Positions 43,422 through 54,296 of a stretch of 64,000 bases of DNA are shown here, in pieces. The translations under genes and the position numbers were made by a program. The stretch is taken from assembly GCA_021234155.1 (NCBI GenBank), contig JAJEKV010000088.1, forward strand, positions 64,001 to 128,000, in the 5' to 3' direction. The stretch comes from Isoetes taiwanensis. Lineage: Eukaryota; Streptophyta; Lycopodiopsida; Isoetales; Isoetaceae. The notes under the pieces are model-generated. The model did no database searches, was not told the DNA's origin, and saw only the letters and a list, made by a program, of their open reading frames with translations. Within the stretch, counting starts at the first letter, position 1, and each line of letters begins with the position of its first letter.

Positions 43422-45545
43422 ACAAATGCACTACTCACAATGCCAACTAGCTATTGCAAGCGGTACCGGCGGCACTTGAATCCATGCTCTATCTTTTTTT
43501 TCTTCTAGATCTTGCCTTTTGATTCTAGAACCTTGAGACAAATTGTGATGGATCTTTCAATAAATACTCTGCCATTGAGAGGTTATGACAAAGTTTTCCA
43601 ACTATCATTCTTTAGTCTCAATAACCCGGGGCGAATGGAATCTTGGTCTTTGCCGGTGAAATTGAAAGTTTGTTATCCCTATATTTTTGAACATTAGAGG
43701 GAAATGCAGAAGTTGTGTGACATGATTGAACAATCATTGTAAAATGGGGAGCTGAAAAGGCCCGACAATTTCTTTATGCCTTCAAATGGTATCCTTTGGC
43801 TTGATCTCGCATCGAGTCATCCAAATGGCGGATCATCACCATGGCTATTTTTATATTTTGCAACAACTCTGTATGCCCGATTATCACCATGGCTATTTCT
43901 ATGTGCCAAGACTCTTACTGTGTGCTGCATTGCTAAAGTCGGGCCTTTTTTCTTGATTCCAGAAGTTCTTGCAGCTTTTAAATAAGTCTTGCACAAATAA
44001 ATGGTTCTTGCACAAATAAGTCTCTCTTTCAAATTTGCATTCAGTTCGCTCTTTGTCTGAGTTTCTTTTTCATTCTAATAGATGCAATGCCCATGCCACA
44101 TCCAGATAAGGTACCTTTTTTAATTTCAATTATGGAATTTGCATTTCTTAGCCACCCTAGCTCAGTTTGTTATGTAGGTGCTTAAAGGTGGCGAAGATGC
44201 ATCTTTACAAATAATCCTAATGGAGGATCATTTGCCATTGTAGATGGAGTCTCCTCTCCAGTAAGTATATATCCAAAGGCAATAAATACCAAGGAATATG
44301 GGGAAAAAAATACTTGCACGCATATTCATTGTGTGGATATGATAATTATGGATTCCAATGGCCAAGCCTTGATATTTATACGTCAAGTCTTCTCTTCACA
44401 ATTTAGAGATCATATAATCTTGATGCTTTCTCTAACTAAAAATTTTCAAACTGTTTTAAGCAATTAGGCAGATGAGGGTGTAGATCCAGCTTTGTTTCCA
44501 AAAGAGATAATAGGTCATTTGGCACAGACTATACATGATAATGACGTATACTATGATGTAGCTAATTTCACTTGAAACTTATCTCTGGGTGGATTTGGAG
44601 ATGCCTTCAAAATTTTGCTAGGTTGCTAAAGGATCTTGGTTCAAATGCTGCATTCTCCTTTTCCATATCTTAGACTTACCTACAACACGGTGTTCAAGAA
44701 GCAGGCATATTAATAAGCACGCAGGACATGCAGATGCTTGCCTTTACAGAATTGAAAGCTCTTAACATGGTTATAGTGTTGTATAAATAAAATGTCAAAG
44801 TTCATTATTGTTGTTCGGTATCAAAGGCACTTTATGTTTAAAGAATGTAGCCTATGTGCATTCTCACTTTTGAGTTCCTTCACAAAACCATGATATGTTT
44901 CAATGCAAATTGCGGAGAGCGCATTTTAGAAGTTAGACCAAAACTTATGTTTTAGAGACTTCAAACATTACACCAACAATTTATGATTTACAAATTGACC
45001 AATCAAGAATTTAGTGCAGAGTTCTTCCTTTTACCAACTCCTACAAAGAACTCCTAATTGACAATAAGATAGCATAGCTAAAAGCTAAACCCTTCAAGCT
45101 TCACTACTTCTTACTGACTTTTCATATTCACATATACAAGCTTCAAGAAGTAAGAAATTGGAAAAGGAATGGGACATATAGTATATTCCTTTTGAGTAGT
45201 ATGAGAGCGTATACGAAAAGCTACTCCAGGTGGAATACTAAACATGGGCACAAATAGCATTGAAAGCATTAAAGTCGTATTTAATTAAAGTGGGACTCAT
45301 TCCATTCCCATTTTTTTTCGGAACCCTGGTAATTTACATAAAAAGGAGCACCTCGACCCGAAAACTATCCTTAATTCGAATTTTTGAATAAAACTCTGCA
45401 TTCCAGCTTTGCTGCAGTTTTCCCTGGTTAGCGAGTCGAGAACAAGAACAATGCAACTGAAACAAAGGAAATTCATTAAAGATTGAAACCAAAGAACTAG
45501 TTGAAAAAGAATTTTTATTAATAAATTGAATAGGTACAATGTATT

Positions 45546-46097
45546 TTACATCTGGACGCTTGAGACCATGGCGGTCTTCTCGTCACTACTGATTACATCA
45601 TCTTGGTAGGTGGTCCACCTTAGGGGATTAACTAGCGGCTTCTTCACGCCGCCCATTGTAAGCCTTGGGGGCAACTTGAAGAGTGTGGAATGCCTCACGT
45701 GGAGGTGCCTCTGCAACTCTGGCGGCGACACTGCCCACCCGACTTCTCCACTTTCGCCTCCATGATCTTTCATCGAATATGCTCCTTCCCCAACCTCCGT
45801 GGATGTTATGCAATGCTTGCAAGATGCTTTGAGCTTCCTGGACTTTCTCTTTGTTCTTCGCTGTTCTTTATCCCGAGGGGTGTAGCGAGCAACCTCTGGA
45901 TTCGCGAGCAACCTTATCCCGCAGGCCGGGCAAGAGTGTAGCGTGGCCACGGGTCTGTGCCGTAACTGATATTTCTTTAAGCCTTGAGCGGGATCCGTGG
46001 TATTAGCCTCGGCGGTCTCTCGTGATGCTGGCGGGATGCATTGCTCGTGTCGGATGCGTGCACGAACCACCTGGAGCAAGGAGAGTATGATTAACAA
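45546..46097 (-). CDS. Hypothetical protein with a C-x2-C / C-x2-C pair
   Basis: A 183-codon frame. It contains HSCPACGIRLLANPEVARYT, a very basic stretch (DKEQRRTKRKSRKLKA), then SCKHCITSTEVG. Two CxxC pairs about 40 residues apart could form a zinc ribbon. The C-terminal LPPRLTMGGVKKPLVNPLRW looks like ordinary folded protein. I do not recognise the family. It is the last of a series of minus-strand coding pieces running from about 50.1 kb to 45.5 kb. Confidence 0.45.
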   Translation of the reverse strand: MLIILSLLQVVRARIRHEQCIPPASRETAEANTTDPAQGLKKYQLRHRPVATLHSCPACGIRLLANPEVARYTPRDKEQRRTKRKSRKLKASCKHCITSTEVGEGAYSMKDHGGESGEVGWAVSPPELQRHLHVRHSTLFKLPPRLTMGGVKKPLVNPLRWTTYQDDVISSDEKTAMVSSVQM

Positions 46098-46192
46098 TTA
46101 CGGTGCCATTAGTCAAAACGAAGAAAAATGTTGAAATCAAATTACAATGGAGAACATTCATTCCATACAACCGCATCCAATGACGTGGGAAG

Positions 46193-46470
46193 TAGTCTCT
46201 TTCTCGACTTCGCGAGTCGAAAGGCCCATAAAAGTGAAAGTACAACCATTCTCATTAGAATATGGTTGTATCCAATCACACACCTGAAGCATACAAATGG
46301 TTTCATCAACGACAACCGGTGCCTTTCGACTTGAAGTCGAAAGGCCGAGGAAACGAATGTACAAGCATTATCATAATAGTTTGTGGCTGCATCCAAATAC
46401 ACAATCAAACATACAAATGGTCTCATCAACAAAGAAGCATGCCTTTCTCGACTGCGTGAGTCGAAAAGGC
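46193..46470. repeat. Three copies of the TCGA-centred palindrome family
   Basis: Copies near 46205-46222, 46325-46343 and 46447-46465 have the form (T)TTCTCGACT-n-AGTCGA(G)AA, evenly spaced at about 120 bp, with 'tacaa--at---catt' and 'acaaatggt-tcatcaac' strings between them. The interval itself is therefore a degenerate tandem repeat. Confidence 0.8.
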
Positions 46471-48101
46471 AAACTCAATATACAAGTATATTCATTACAA
46501 AATGTTCAATACATGTGTTCACGCTTGTTTACAATATTCACACAATTTGACTATCTCAAAGCGAGGTCACTCTTCTTGTTCACCAAAATATTTTGTCATC
46601 CATAGCTTTCATGATCGCCTTGCTCTGGATCGGGTTCCGTGAGGCTCGGATAGTTCGGCACATCGGGCGACAAGAATGGCAAAGCGGGATTCTCGCCAAG
46701 ACAGACACAAATCAAGGACAACCACCTATCCGCCTCATATTCTTCAGTCGATATGGCTTAGCAATGATTGTATTTTTTTCGCCAAGTTATGATAGCACTT
46801 GTAGGCGAGTCGTCTATGATCAGCGTGTTGTGTTTGCCATAGTCCCGAATTGCTCATAAACCCCGGCCCACCTTTTCACCATTATATGCTTCCCTTTGTG
46901 ACGGGCCGGATCGAGGTCCGACACATGCTCGACCCTTTTCGCTTCCCCAAAACGAACTTGAATTTCAAAACTGAAATGCCGAGAACACCAAGAACATTGA
47001 CAATATTTTTCTTTGCCATACAAGACCATATGCCCACTTCAATCCCCCCGCCTGGCACCATTCAACAATTTCCTTAGCTCTAGGCCTCGGATACACTATT
47101 TTATGCTCCGCTTTGGTCTGGATCTGCGAGGTGTTAATCTCGGGGCGTCTTTATATCGTGGTATACTGCAGCTAATACTCCATTGACGCTAAATATTACA
47201 AGCTTGGCGGGACCACCGGATCCCGTTGGAGTTTGGCTCGACCATATATCCGGTTCATCGGGATCCAAATGCGGGATCATTATCTTTTCGTGTCCTTTAA
47301 AGGCCGTGGAGCGATGTCTTGATCCGGATTGTCTTTGTCCTTTTCATTCTCCTCCTCGCGGCGTGAACCGCTGCCCAATGACAATGATCCGGAGTCGTTG
47401 ACCGAATTCCACGAAATGATGACATCCGCCGAAAAGGAACGAGTTTTTCTCGACTTTCGCGAGTCGAGAAACACCGATAGAGCAAAGTAAACTCACCTCA
47501 ATCTCGGGTTTTCAAGAATGTGTTCGGCAAAGATTCGGTCCAAACCTTCGACATTCTCGCCTCCGCCGCCTTTGTCTCCCTCGTCCCTCGCCGCCTTTCT
47601 ATCGCTCCCATTTGTCTTCCTCCCTTGAAATGCTCATGAAGCGCATCCGTATGACCGAATGGTTTCAACCATGTCCTTATTTCCAACCACGGATATAGGT
47701 TTCATTCCAAACAAAGATAGCCCCCGAGAGAACAGCCATTCATGTACCACTTTCATACAATTTGATCTTCCTCGATTAAGCCGGTTATGAAGTATTTGAT
47801 AACTCTTGGCCGATAGGAATTCTATGTATAGGACCCGCCGCACCATCTTTGCTGACCTTGTCCATCGATGGAACATCCTCCATAAATCTGCCCCCCTTCC
47901 GTGGTTCCATCCGCTCTTGAGAGATCATGAACTTGTCGAGATAATGATGCTCGCTAGACCACCACTTATCCGTGCCTAATCGACGATCTTGAAATCAAAA
48001 CCAAAACTATGTTGGCAAAGCTTGGTGCCTTCGGCAAACCAAGTCCGCACTCATGATCAAGTTCAGATATGGAGTGCATGATCTTGTTGGTGAAGTTAAT
48101 A
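46471..48101 (-). pseudogene. Broken coding-like stretch, unknown family
   Basis: Minus-strand fragments read like real protein but change frame often: a piece with QCSWCSRHFSFEIQVRFGEA near 46995-46930, a piece with RRVLYIEFLSAKSYQILHNR near 47840-47780 followed by HEWLFSRGLSLFGMKPISVV, and a piece with FTNKIMHSISELDHECGLGL near 48110-48050. They continue in the same direction as the frames on either side. One palindrome copy lies at about 47447-47470. I recognise no domain. Confidence 0.4.
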
Positions 48102-49105
48102 TCAGCTGCCCATTGGGAGACAAATAGCTTGTCCGATTGCCCGGCATGCAAAAGATAAGGAAACCGAAAGTATCCAGTCGGTCATGTCCGCATTAACGCC
48201 TTGTACCAATCGCTCTATGTCAGCTTTGTCATAAAAAAGGGTGGGGTCTTCGATCATATTGATGGCAAATAGTGCCACGGGTCCAGGTGCCAGTTCCAGA
48301 CCACCAAATCCCTTGTGTCCCAAAGTTACCAGAAATGGGGGGAGCTATCGTCTGCCTTAAATGGGACCACCCCGAATCCAAGCTTCCTCTTCAGAATTGC
48401 CATAGCACGTTCAGGGAAAGGAAGGGTTTTGACGTTACGCTTCAGCTTGGTGTTGATGTAGGGTTGACATAGACGGTTCAATTCCTTCATGTCTTCCTCA
48501 TCAAGGGCAGCCTTTTCCTTGTAATAATCAAAATCATGGTATTCATTAGATGCAACGTTGCAGAACTCCGTGATGCCTTCTTCTAACGCACGCTGTCGCT
48601 TTAGGACTGTGGCATAATCCTTTGCGTCCTGCATTTTAGAACTCCTGGTCTTCCTTAGTAGGATTGTTCCTTCCAAGATTTTGCCTTGTAGGTCAAGCGT
48701 TTCTTTGTCCGTCAGGCCCTGTATCCTCTTCATGAACTGCTTGTCAAACAGCTTGGGGTCCGGCCTGCTTGGAAATTCTCCATTGCTGTCCTTCAGCTTG
48801 CCTCTTGTCCATTGAGCCCATATCTCAGTCCATTTCTCCCAGACCGCCTCAGTGCTAAGAATGAGGTCATATTGGTCTGAGAGAGACTCCCTGCCTTTCC
48901 TTGGTGTTCTCTTCTTCTTCTCCTCTTCTTCCTCTCCCTCATCATCTTCCTGTCCCTCCAGCAGAACATATCTGCATAGTTTCTCAAAGGTCTTCCACTT
49001 ATCCGAGGGAGCCCTGTTTCCTTTAGGACGCTGAGGACAACCCAATGCTTTCCACTGTTGCCTAGCGTGTATGATCTGGTCAGGATAAGGGCTGCATTCA
49101 GTCAT
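48102..49105 (-). CDS. Hypothetical charged protein, unknown family
   Basis: A 259-codon frame (49105-48326) starting MTECSPYPDQIIHARQQWKA, continuing after a frame change as GLELAPGPVALFAINMIEDP to about 48170. It contains an acidic run (EDDEGEEEEEKKK), a Trp-rich helix (VWEKWTEIWAQWTRGKL) and long charged helices (KMQDAKDYATVLKRQRALEE). No cysteine pairs or catalytic motif is visible. It could be the structural or DNA-binding protein of an unidentified mobile element, given the repeats on both sides, but this is only inference from position. Confidence 0.5.
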
Positions 49106-49149
49106 TGTACCAATGTCAGAGCATGAAAGTATCTACAAACACCCGGAAT

Positions 49150-49490
49150 AAACAGTAAATAGTAACACCCGGAGTCGAGAAAGTCCCCTTCTTTTACTTA
49201 TCCGGGTTTTCGACTCATGAAGTCGAGAAAGCTCGCATCCTTTGATTTTTCTCAGAATACCATTCTGGCTTTCGACTCGCGAGTCGAGAAACCCCAGTGA
49301 TAATCGGGAAAACGTTAAGATGGTAGGGCTTTCTCGACTCGCGAGTCGAGAAAGTCCCTTGAGTGTCTAATTTTCTTTTACTTCTTCCGGTTTTTCGACT
49401 CGCGAAGTCGAAAAGCTCGCGATCCTTTGATTTTCTCAGGAAGGCCCGGCTTTCTCGACTTTCGCGAAATCGAAAACCCCAAAGCTGATA
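49150..49490. repeat. Cluster of five palindrome copies
   Basis: Copies near 49208-49230, 49270-49290, 49330-49351, 49394-49415 and 49452-49473 are spaced about 60 bp apart. Each has the form TTTCTCGACT-CGCG-AGTCGAGAAA with small changes. The intervening sequence ('gctcgcatcctttgattttc', 'ccc-g-tgataatcgg-aaa') also repeats, in alternation, so this is a tandem array of about 120-bp double units. Confidence 0.85.
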
Positions 49491-49519
49491 ATCGGCAAAT
49501 GTTAGGATTCGAGAGTATT

Positions 49520-50100
49520 TACCTTACGAGCTTCGAACTTCGCTGCTATTGTGTTCTCGGTGGCTATCCGCCGATTCGGTTCTTGGGCGTCTCCACCGAA
49601 AGAACTCTGCACTCTCGCTTGGCATATCTATCCTTGATCCTTTGCGGCACCTCCTTCTCCGCCTGCAATACTTGCGCCCTAACTGAATCTTGTCGTCTAC
49701 AACCCGTAACCGGACGTCCTTTCCCTTCATCTTCCTCGGACTTCCAAATTTAACAACTCACCTGGCCGATTCGCTAAAAGGTATGACATCCGCAGGCATT
49801 GATCTCAAGAATGATGTCGCACCATCAGTTCGAAATCTCCAGCAAGATGTGTTTGGATTAAATTCCACGTGGTTGAACAAGACGGCATCTCCTGCAAACC
49901 TTCACCGCCTAATGTCCAAAGCAGCAGCCTTGTGTGATATTCCCAACGGATAATACCGAGCCAGCCGCTCCATTTTCTCAGGCCCCCTCTCTCGGAAATC
50001 CTCGATCCGATCATCCGGATCCATTATTGGGGAGTCGACCATATCTTCGCCTCCTTCGTCATCCGATTCCTCCCGTGTGGTGTCATCTTCCACATCTTTG
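49520..50100 (-). pseudogene. Acidic then basic coding-like stretch, unknown family
   Basis: The minus strand reads an acidic segment (EDDTTREESDDEGGEDMVDS, near 50090-50035) and RYYPLGISHKAAALDIRR (to about 49905). After a frame change come FNHVEFNPNTSCWRFRTDG and then MKGKDVRLRVVDDKIQLGRK with a very basic RRRRR patch. It is probably the upstream part of the same broken gene series. No family recognised. Confidence 0.4.
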
Positions 50101-51649
50101 TTTTTGGTGGACTTTTTTGTGTATGAACCACGCCTTCATTCCCCACTGCAGAGTGTTGTAGAGTCTTCAAAGACAAGAGAAGTGAAGCTCCCCGTATTGA
50201 ACAGCTTTTTCCCCGACTGAAATCTCCATTCCAAGCTCCCCGGATGTTAGGGTTCCGGCCTCCTTCATCCCTTCCATCCTTCCACCTGTTCTCGACAATT
50301 TAAAGGCGCTCGCCTTTTTTCGTGCCCTTCGCCTTGCTCATGGAAGAGTGAGAATAATTTGAAACTGCTAATTTTTGGTGTGATAGAACTTACTCTTTCC
50401 GCAGTCCTCGACATGTAGTGTTAAATGCTTCAATCAAGCACCGAGACGAGAGCACAACACCGATTTTCTTGTACTTGTCTCCCGAGCTCTTCTTGTCCCT
50501 TTGGTGGAGAAACAGATCTTTCTCCTTCCCACTTGTTGATACCTCGACATACCACCAAGAATCACCGGTGTGTCAAGAAGCTCGCCTCCAATCCCCGATG
50601 ACGAAGAACGGAGTTCGGCCGCTGATCACTAGTGAGTCCGAGGTGAATGCCGCAAGAAGAAAGGATGGATCGCTTAAGGTATTCCGACAAAAGAAAAACC
50701 TCGAGAGCTCACCCGGGTGTTAGTCTTCTTCTTCTTCTTGCCGCTAGAACTAGCATCCTCCCTCCCTTGGATTCTTGGAGTCATGTCTCAGATGCCCTCT
50801 CATCCTCTTCGGACCCTTCTATAAATTAAGTTTCCTCCGCTAGAGTTTTAGGACTGCATGTAAAAAGATCGGGCGTGTTCTTTAGTTTGAATTTAAGGAC
50901 ATGCAATCATTTATGAAAAAAAGCGGGCTAAGGGTACAGCACGGTCGGCTTTAGCCCGCCCAAACACTATTTCGAAATTTAATCACATCAAGGGACTTAG
51001 TGAGCGGAGCGTAGTTTATCTTCACTGCGGCATTGGCGACCTCGAGTTCGGAGGGGAGCATCGACCGTAGTTTACTTCCTAATGGCGCCACTGACGCTGT
51101 AAGCCGCTAACAAATACTTTGAATGTGTTTTTTCCCCGACCGCCCTATTGCAAGCGCTGATTTGATCGATGAGCACGGAGCTAAGGTAGGAAGCGGAGAG
51201 GAGCTGCCAGACACGGGAACTCTACACTGCGGCGCCATGGAACGGGGATACGCGAGAATCGCAGTGATACAAGTATTAGATGAGAGTGCACTCTTGATGA
51301 GACCGACAGAAGAAGCAAAGACTCTGTGAGGTCATGGATCCGTGGATACAAAGGCCCAAGGAATTTCTCAAGCGTGAAGAGGTGAGTTTCGTGAGATGCC
51401 TCAGATATTTTCCGTGGTAGAACATGCCGTCGTGTTTAAATCATGGAACTACTCATAAGCTCGACGGGTTTATTGTTTCCTTGTCCAAAGATTTTCAGCT
51501 TCGAGATGATTTACTCTCTGGTTGAGAGATGCTCGGCAAAGGAAACAATGGATCGGGGTAAACTTGAACAGATCCATTTTAGGTGTATTTTTTCTTGGAA
51601 TGTTTTCTTAGAATGTTGTATATAGATCAGGCTAGGTCTAAGGCCCGTG
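50101..51649. other. No recognisable gene
   Basis: Mixed-composition DNA with short frames in all directions. The longest plus frame (50418-50723, 101 codons) shows no motif. A minus-strand continuation of the unknown gene into this area is possible but not readable. Confidence 0.4.
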
Positions 51650-53000
51650 AGATGCGGTTCAAATGCATCCTCCCCGTGGTTAGTCGAGAGGCCTCCACCC
51701 GGTCTGAACCACTCCTCTTCGCAATATTCGAGGAAGATGATTCAAGGAGAGTGGCTCGCATGTGCTAGAGGCACCGGGGACTACAAACAAACAAAGAGAA
51801 ATACAAAGGCTTGGTTGTAGAGACCTATGCTAAGACCCAAAGGCACTGCAGACAGCCAGGCCACTTCCCTTCGCAATATTCGAAAGCAAAGATAGTTTGA
51901 AGGAGAGTGGCTCGATCGCCTCATAGCACCCTTGAGAATGCACGGAGCGGCATTGCTATGTGGATTGGGCTAAGGGATTCTCGACTTGCGAAGTCGAGAA
52001 TGTAAGCCTTAGCCTTCAATCTCGACTTGTGCGCATGAAGCTCGTTTCGGGTTTCCCTCGTGGTTGTTGTATTTCCACCGAGCCCCTCCTCTCGCAATAT
52101 TCGAGGAAGATGGTTCAAGGAGAGGGCTCGACCGGGTCGAGGCCACCGCGACCACAACGTGAGAATTGGTCGGTTAAGGGATTCCGACTTGGCGAATGAG
52201 AAATCGAAAGTGTTGGTTTTCTCCACATTTCCGACTCGCAAGTCGAGAATGCCTTAGCCATCGAACTTCCGTATCCTACACATGGAGAATGCATACAAAG
52301 AAGTTGGGATTCTCGACCGCGAGCCGAGAATGCATACAAAGAAGCTCGGTGGTTTCGTGGAAAGAAAGTTGTAGAGGCCTCCACCCGCCGAGCCCATCGC
52401 CTTCGCAATATTCAATTAAGATGGTTCAAGGAGACGGTCTTTGACCGGTAGAGGCCATCGCTACCCAATAATAATGTGAGAATTGGGTTGCTAAGAGTTG
52501 GCTCAGCAGACAAATAAAACCACTTCCCTTCGCAATATCCGAGGAAGATAGTTTGAAGGAGAGTGGTTAAGACCGTCACAGCCGCCAGCGAGTCCACTAG
52601 AGTTCAATTTTCGACTCATGAGTCGAAACCGCCAGCACCTCTTCGTTGTTAGTCGCCGAGGCCTCCACCCGGAGCGCCCTCTTCGCAATATTCGATGAGC
52701 ATGGTTCGAAGGAGAGTGGCTCTGACCGGTGGGAGGCACCCGCGACGCACAAAAGGGCTATTGACAGTAGTATGACATTCTCGACTCACGAAGTCGAGAA
52801 GGCTGCAGCAGGCTTAAAAAAGAATGTGAAGACGCGGTAGCCGCAGTGTAATCCTCAATCGCGAAGTCGAGAATCCCTCAACCAGCCAATAGTCCGTAGT
52901 GTATACTCCCTCTTCTCGCCAAGAAGTCGAAAGTTCTCAACTCGCGAAGTCGAGAAGAAGGCCCAGTACTTCGGACTGCTGGCAAGCTGAGGTATTCTCA
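51650..53000. repeat. Two interleaved repeat families
   Basis: Family 1: 'cttcgcaatattcgaggaag' followed by 'atggttcaaggagagtggct' occurs about six times, near 51718, 51868, 52089, 52392, 52528 and 52679. It is usually preceded by 'gaggcctccacccgg' and followed by 'cgaccgg'. Family 2: the palindrome TTCTCGACT-n-AGTCGAGAA occurs near 51977, 52229, 52310, 52608, 52776, 52857 and 52937. The copies are diverged and separated by unique sequence. Confidence 0.85.
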
Positions 53001-54059
53001 ACTCGCCACTCCCTTCTGCATGTCTCCTGCAGTGGAGGATATGCTGTGAGTTAGAAATGCAGATTCTGTGAAGCAATTCCTATTCTTAGTTCTCAGTGGG
53101 AGAAAAACATTCCTAGTTATGTTCTGTTATGAAACATTCTTAGACAGTTTAGCTATATCTTTTGTGAATCTCTCCTAGTAATGTTCTGTTAATGCTCTGC
53201 AATATCTTACTTACTAACACCTGTCTCTGATGATTTCTATCTCGGTTGCTTGCTACTACTCTTACCACTACTCTCACTTGTGCCTGTACAATGTATTCAA
53301 TTCAACCACAAGCAAGAAAAAGATAACAGAAACAGAAAACAATACAAAAGGAAAACAGATAACAGAGAGACTAGTGAGATTAATGAGAAAACAGAGAACA
53401 GTGGAGACAAATGAGATTAATGAGAAAACAGAGAACAGTAGAGAGAAATGAGATTAAAAAAGGGTATGATATTACAAAAACATACCTGGAAGATTTGCTG
53501 CATGAGGAGGAAGCTCCCGTGTTCGATTCCATGTGGGTACAGTCATTCGCAAAGCGTGAATAAGGATTTGTCGGGCTGTAAATTGTATCAGGGATTAATA
53601 AAACCCTCTAACAACAGAATATAAGTAAATATGCAGTAAAGGACTTACAGAAAACTAAAAAGCAAAGAAGTAAAAAGGCCTCACTTTCTTCTTTCTCGCA
53701 AGAACGCCAACACTCAACACTCAATCTGCGCGAACACTTCTGCCTTGGAAGCGTCTCGATCCGTCGACCAAGCTGCTGTCATAAGATGGCCTTGGAATGG
53801 CTCGGTTCGATCGATCGCCGATCGGAAGACCGGGCTTTAAGGAAAATACAGAGCCAAGAGTGATCGAGAAAACAGGGAGGAAGAATGGTCGGGGAGAGGA
53901 AGAGGGTGCAAGCACTGGCCGCACCCTCAACCTCGTAAAAGTGCAATAATAAACTTCACCACGTGTGGGCCATGCCCTCCATGACGGGCAAGATGGAAAA
54001 GTTTGACATGGCCACGCTTTCACCCCTCTCGAGGAGGCCACGTGGGCCATGACAAGATA
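53001..54059. other. No recognisable gene
   Basis: AT-rich DNA with a short direct repeat of 'gagattaatgagaaaacaga' near 53378 and 53412. No motif in any frame. Confidence 0.5.
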
Positions 54060-54290
54060 TTAAAGGTTATATGTTTATATATGTTACCTTATGTTATATA
54101 TTTAATATGGTTTCAATGGTTGAATAGTATTAAAGGTTATATATGGTTACAATGTTTACATATGGTTTACAATGAATATGGTTGTATGGTTTAATATGGT
54201 TATATGATTTTAGTTAATATGGTTGTATGATTTAATATGGTTTAATATGGTTATATTTAATATGTTTGGGGCTATATGGTTTTAATGTTA
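54060..54290. repeat. AT-rich simple repeat
   Basis: The words 'tttaatatggtt' and 'ggttatat' recur about fifteen times with variation. Confidence 0.85.
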
Positions 54291-54296
54291 GCTTTT

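Larger units (their letters stand above)
40132..45545. other. Mostly unannotatable DNA
   Basis: AT-rich DNA. Plus-strand stretches near 43125-43260, 43512-43690 and 43730-43980 read like decayed coding pieces (for example TKGQKFANQVIKHLSKL), but no family is recognised and frames are short. Poly-C/poly-A low complexity occurs near 41041-41062. Confidence 0.45.

Noticed and set aside
46193-52960. CRISPR-like array
   Set aside because: Repeats are eukaryotic-style imperfect palindromes with irregular, non-unique spacers and no cas genes; the genome is a plant's.
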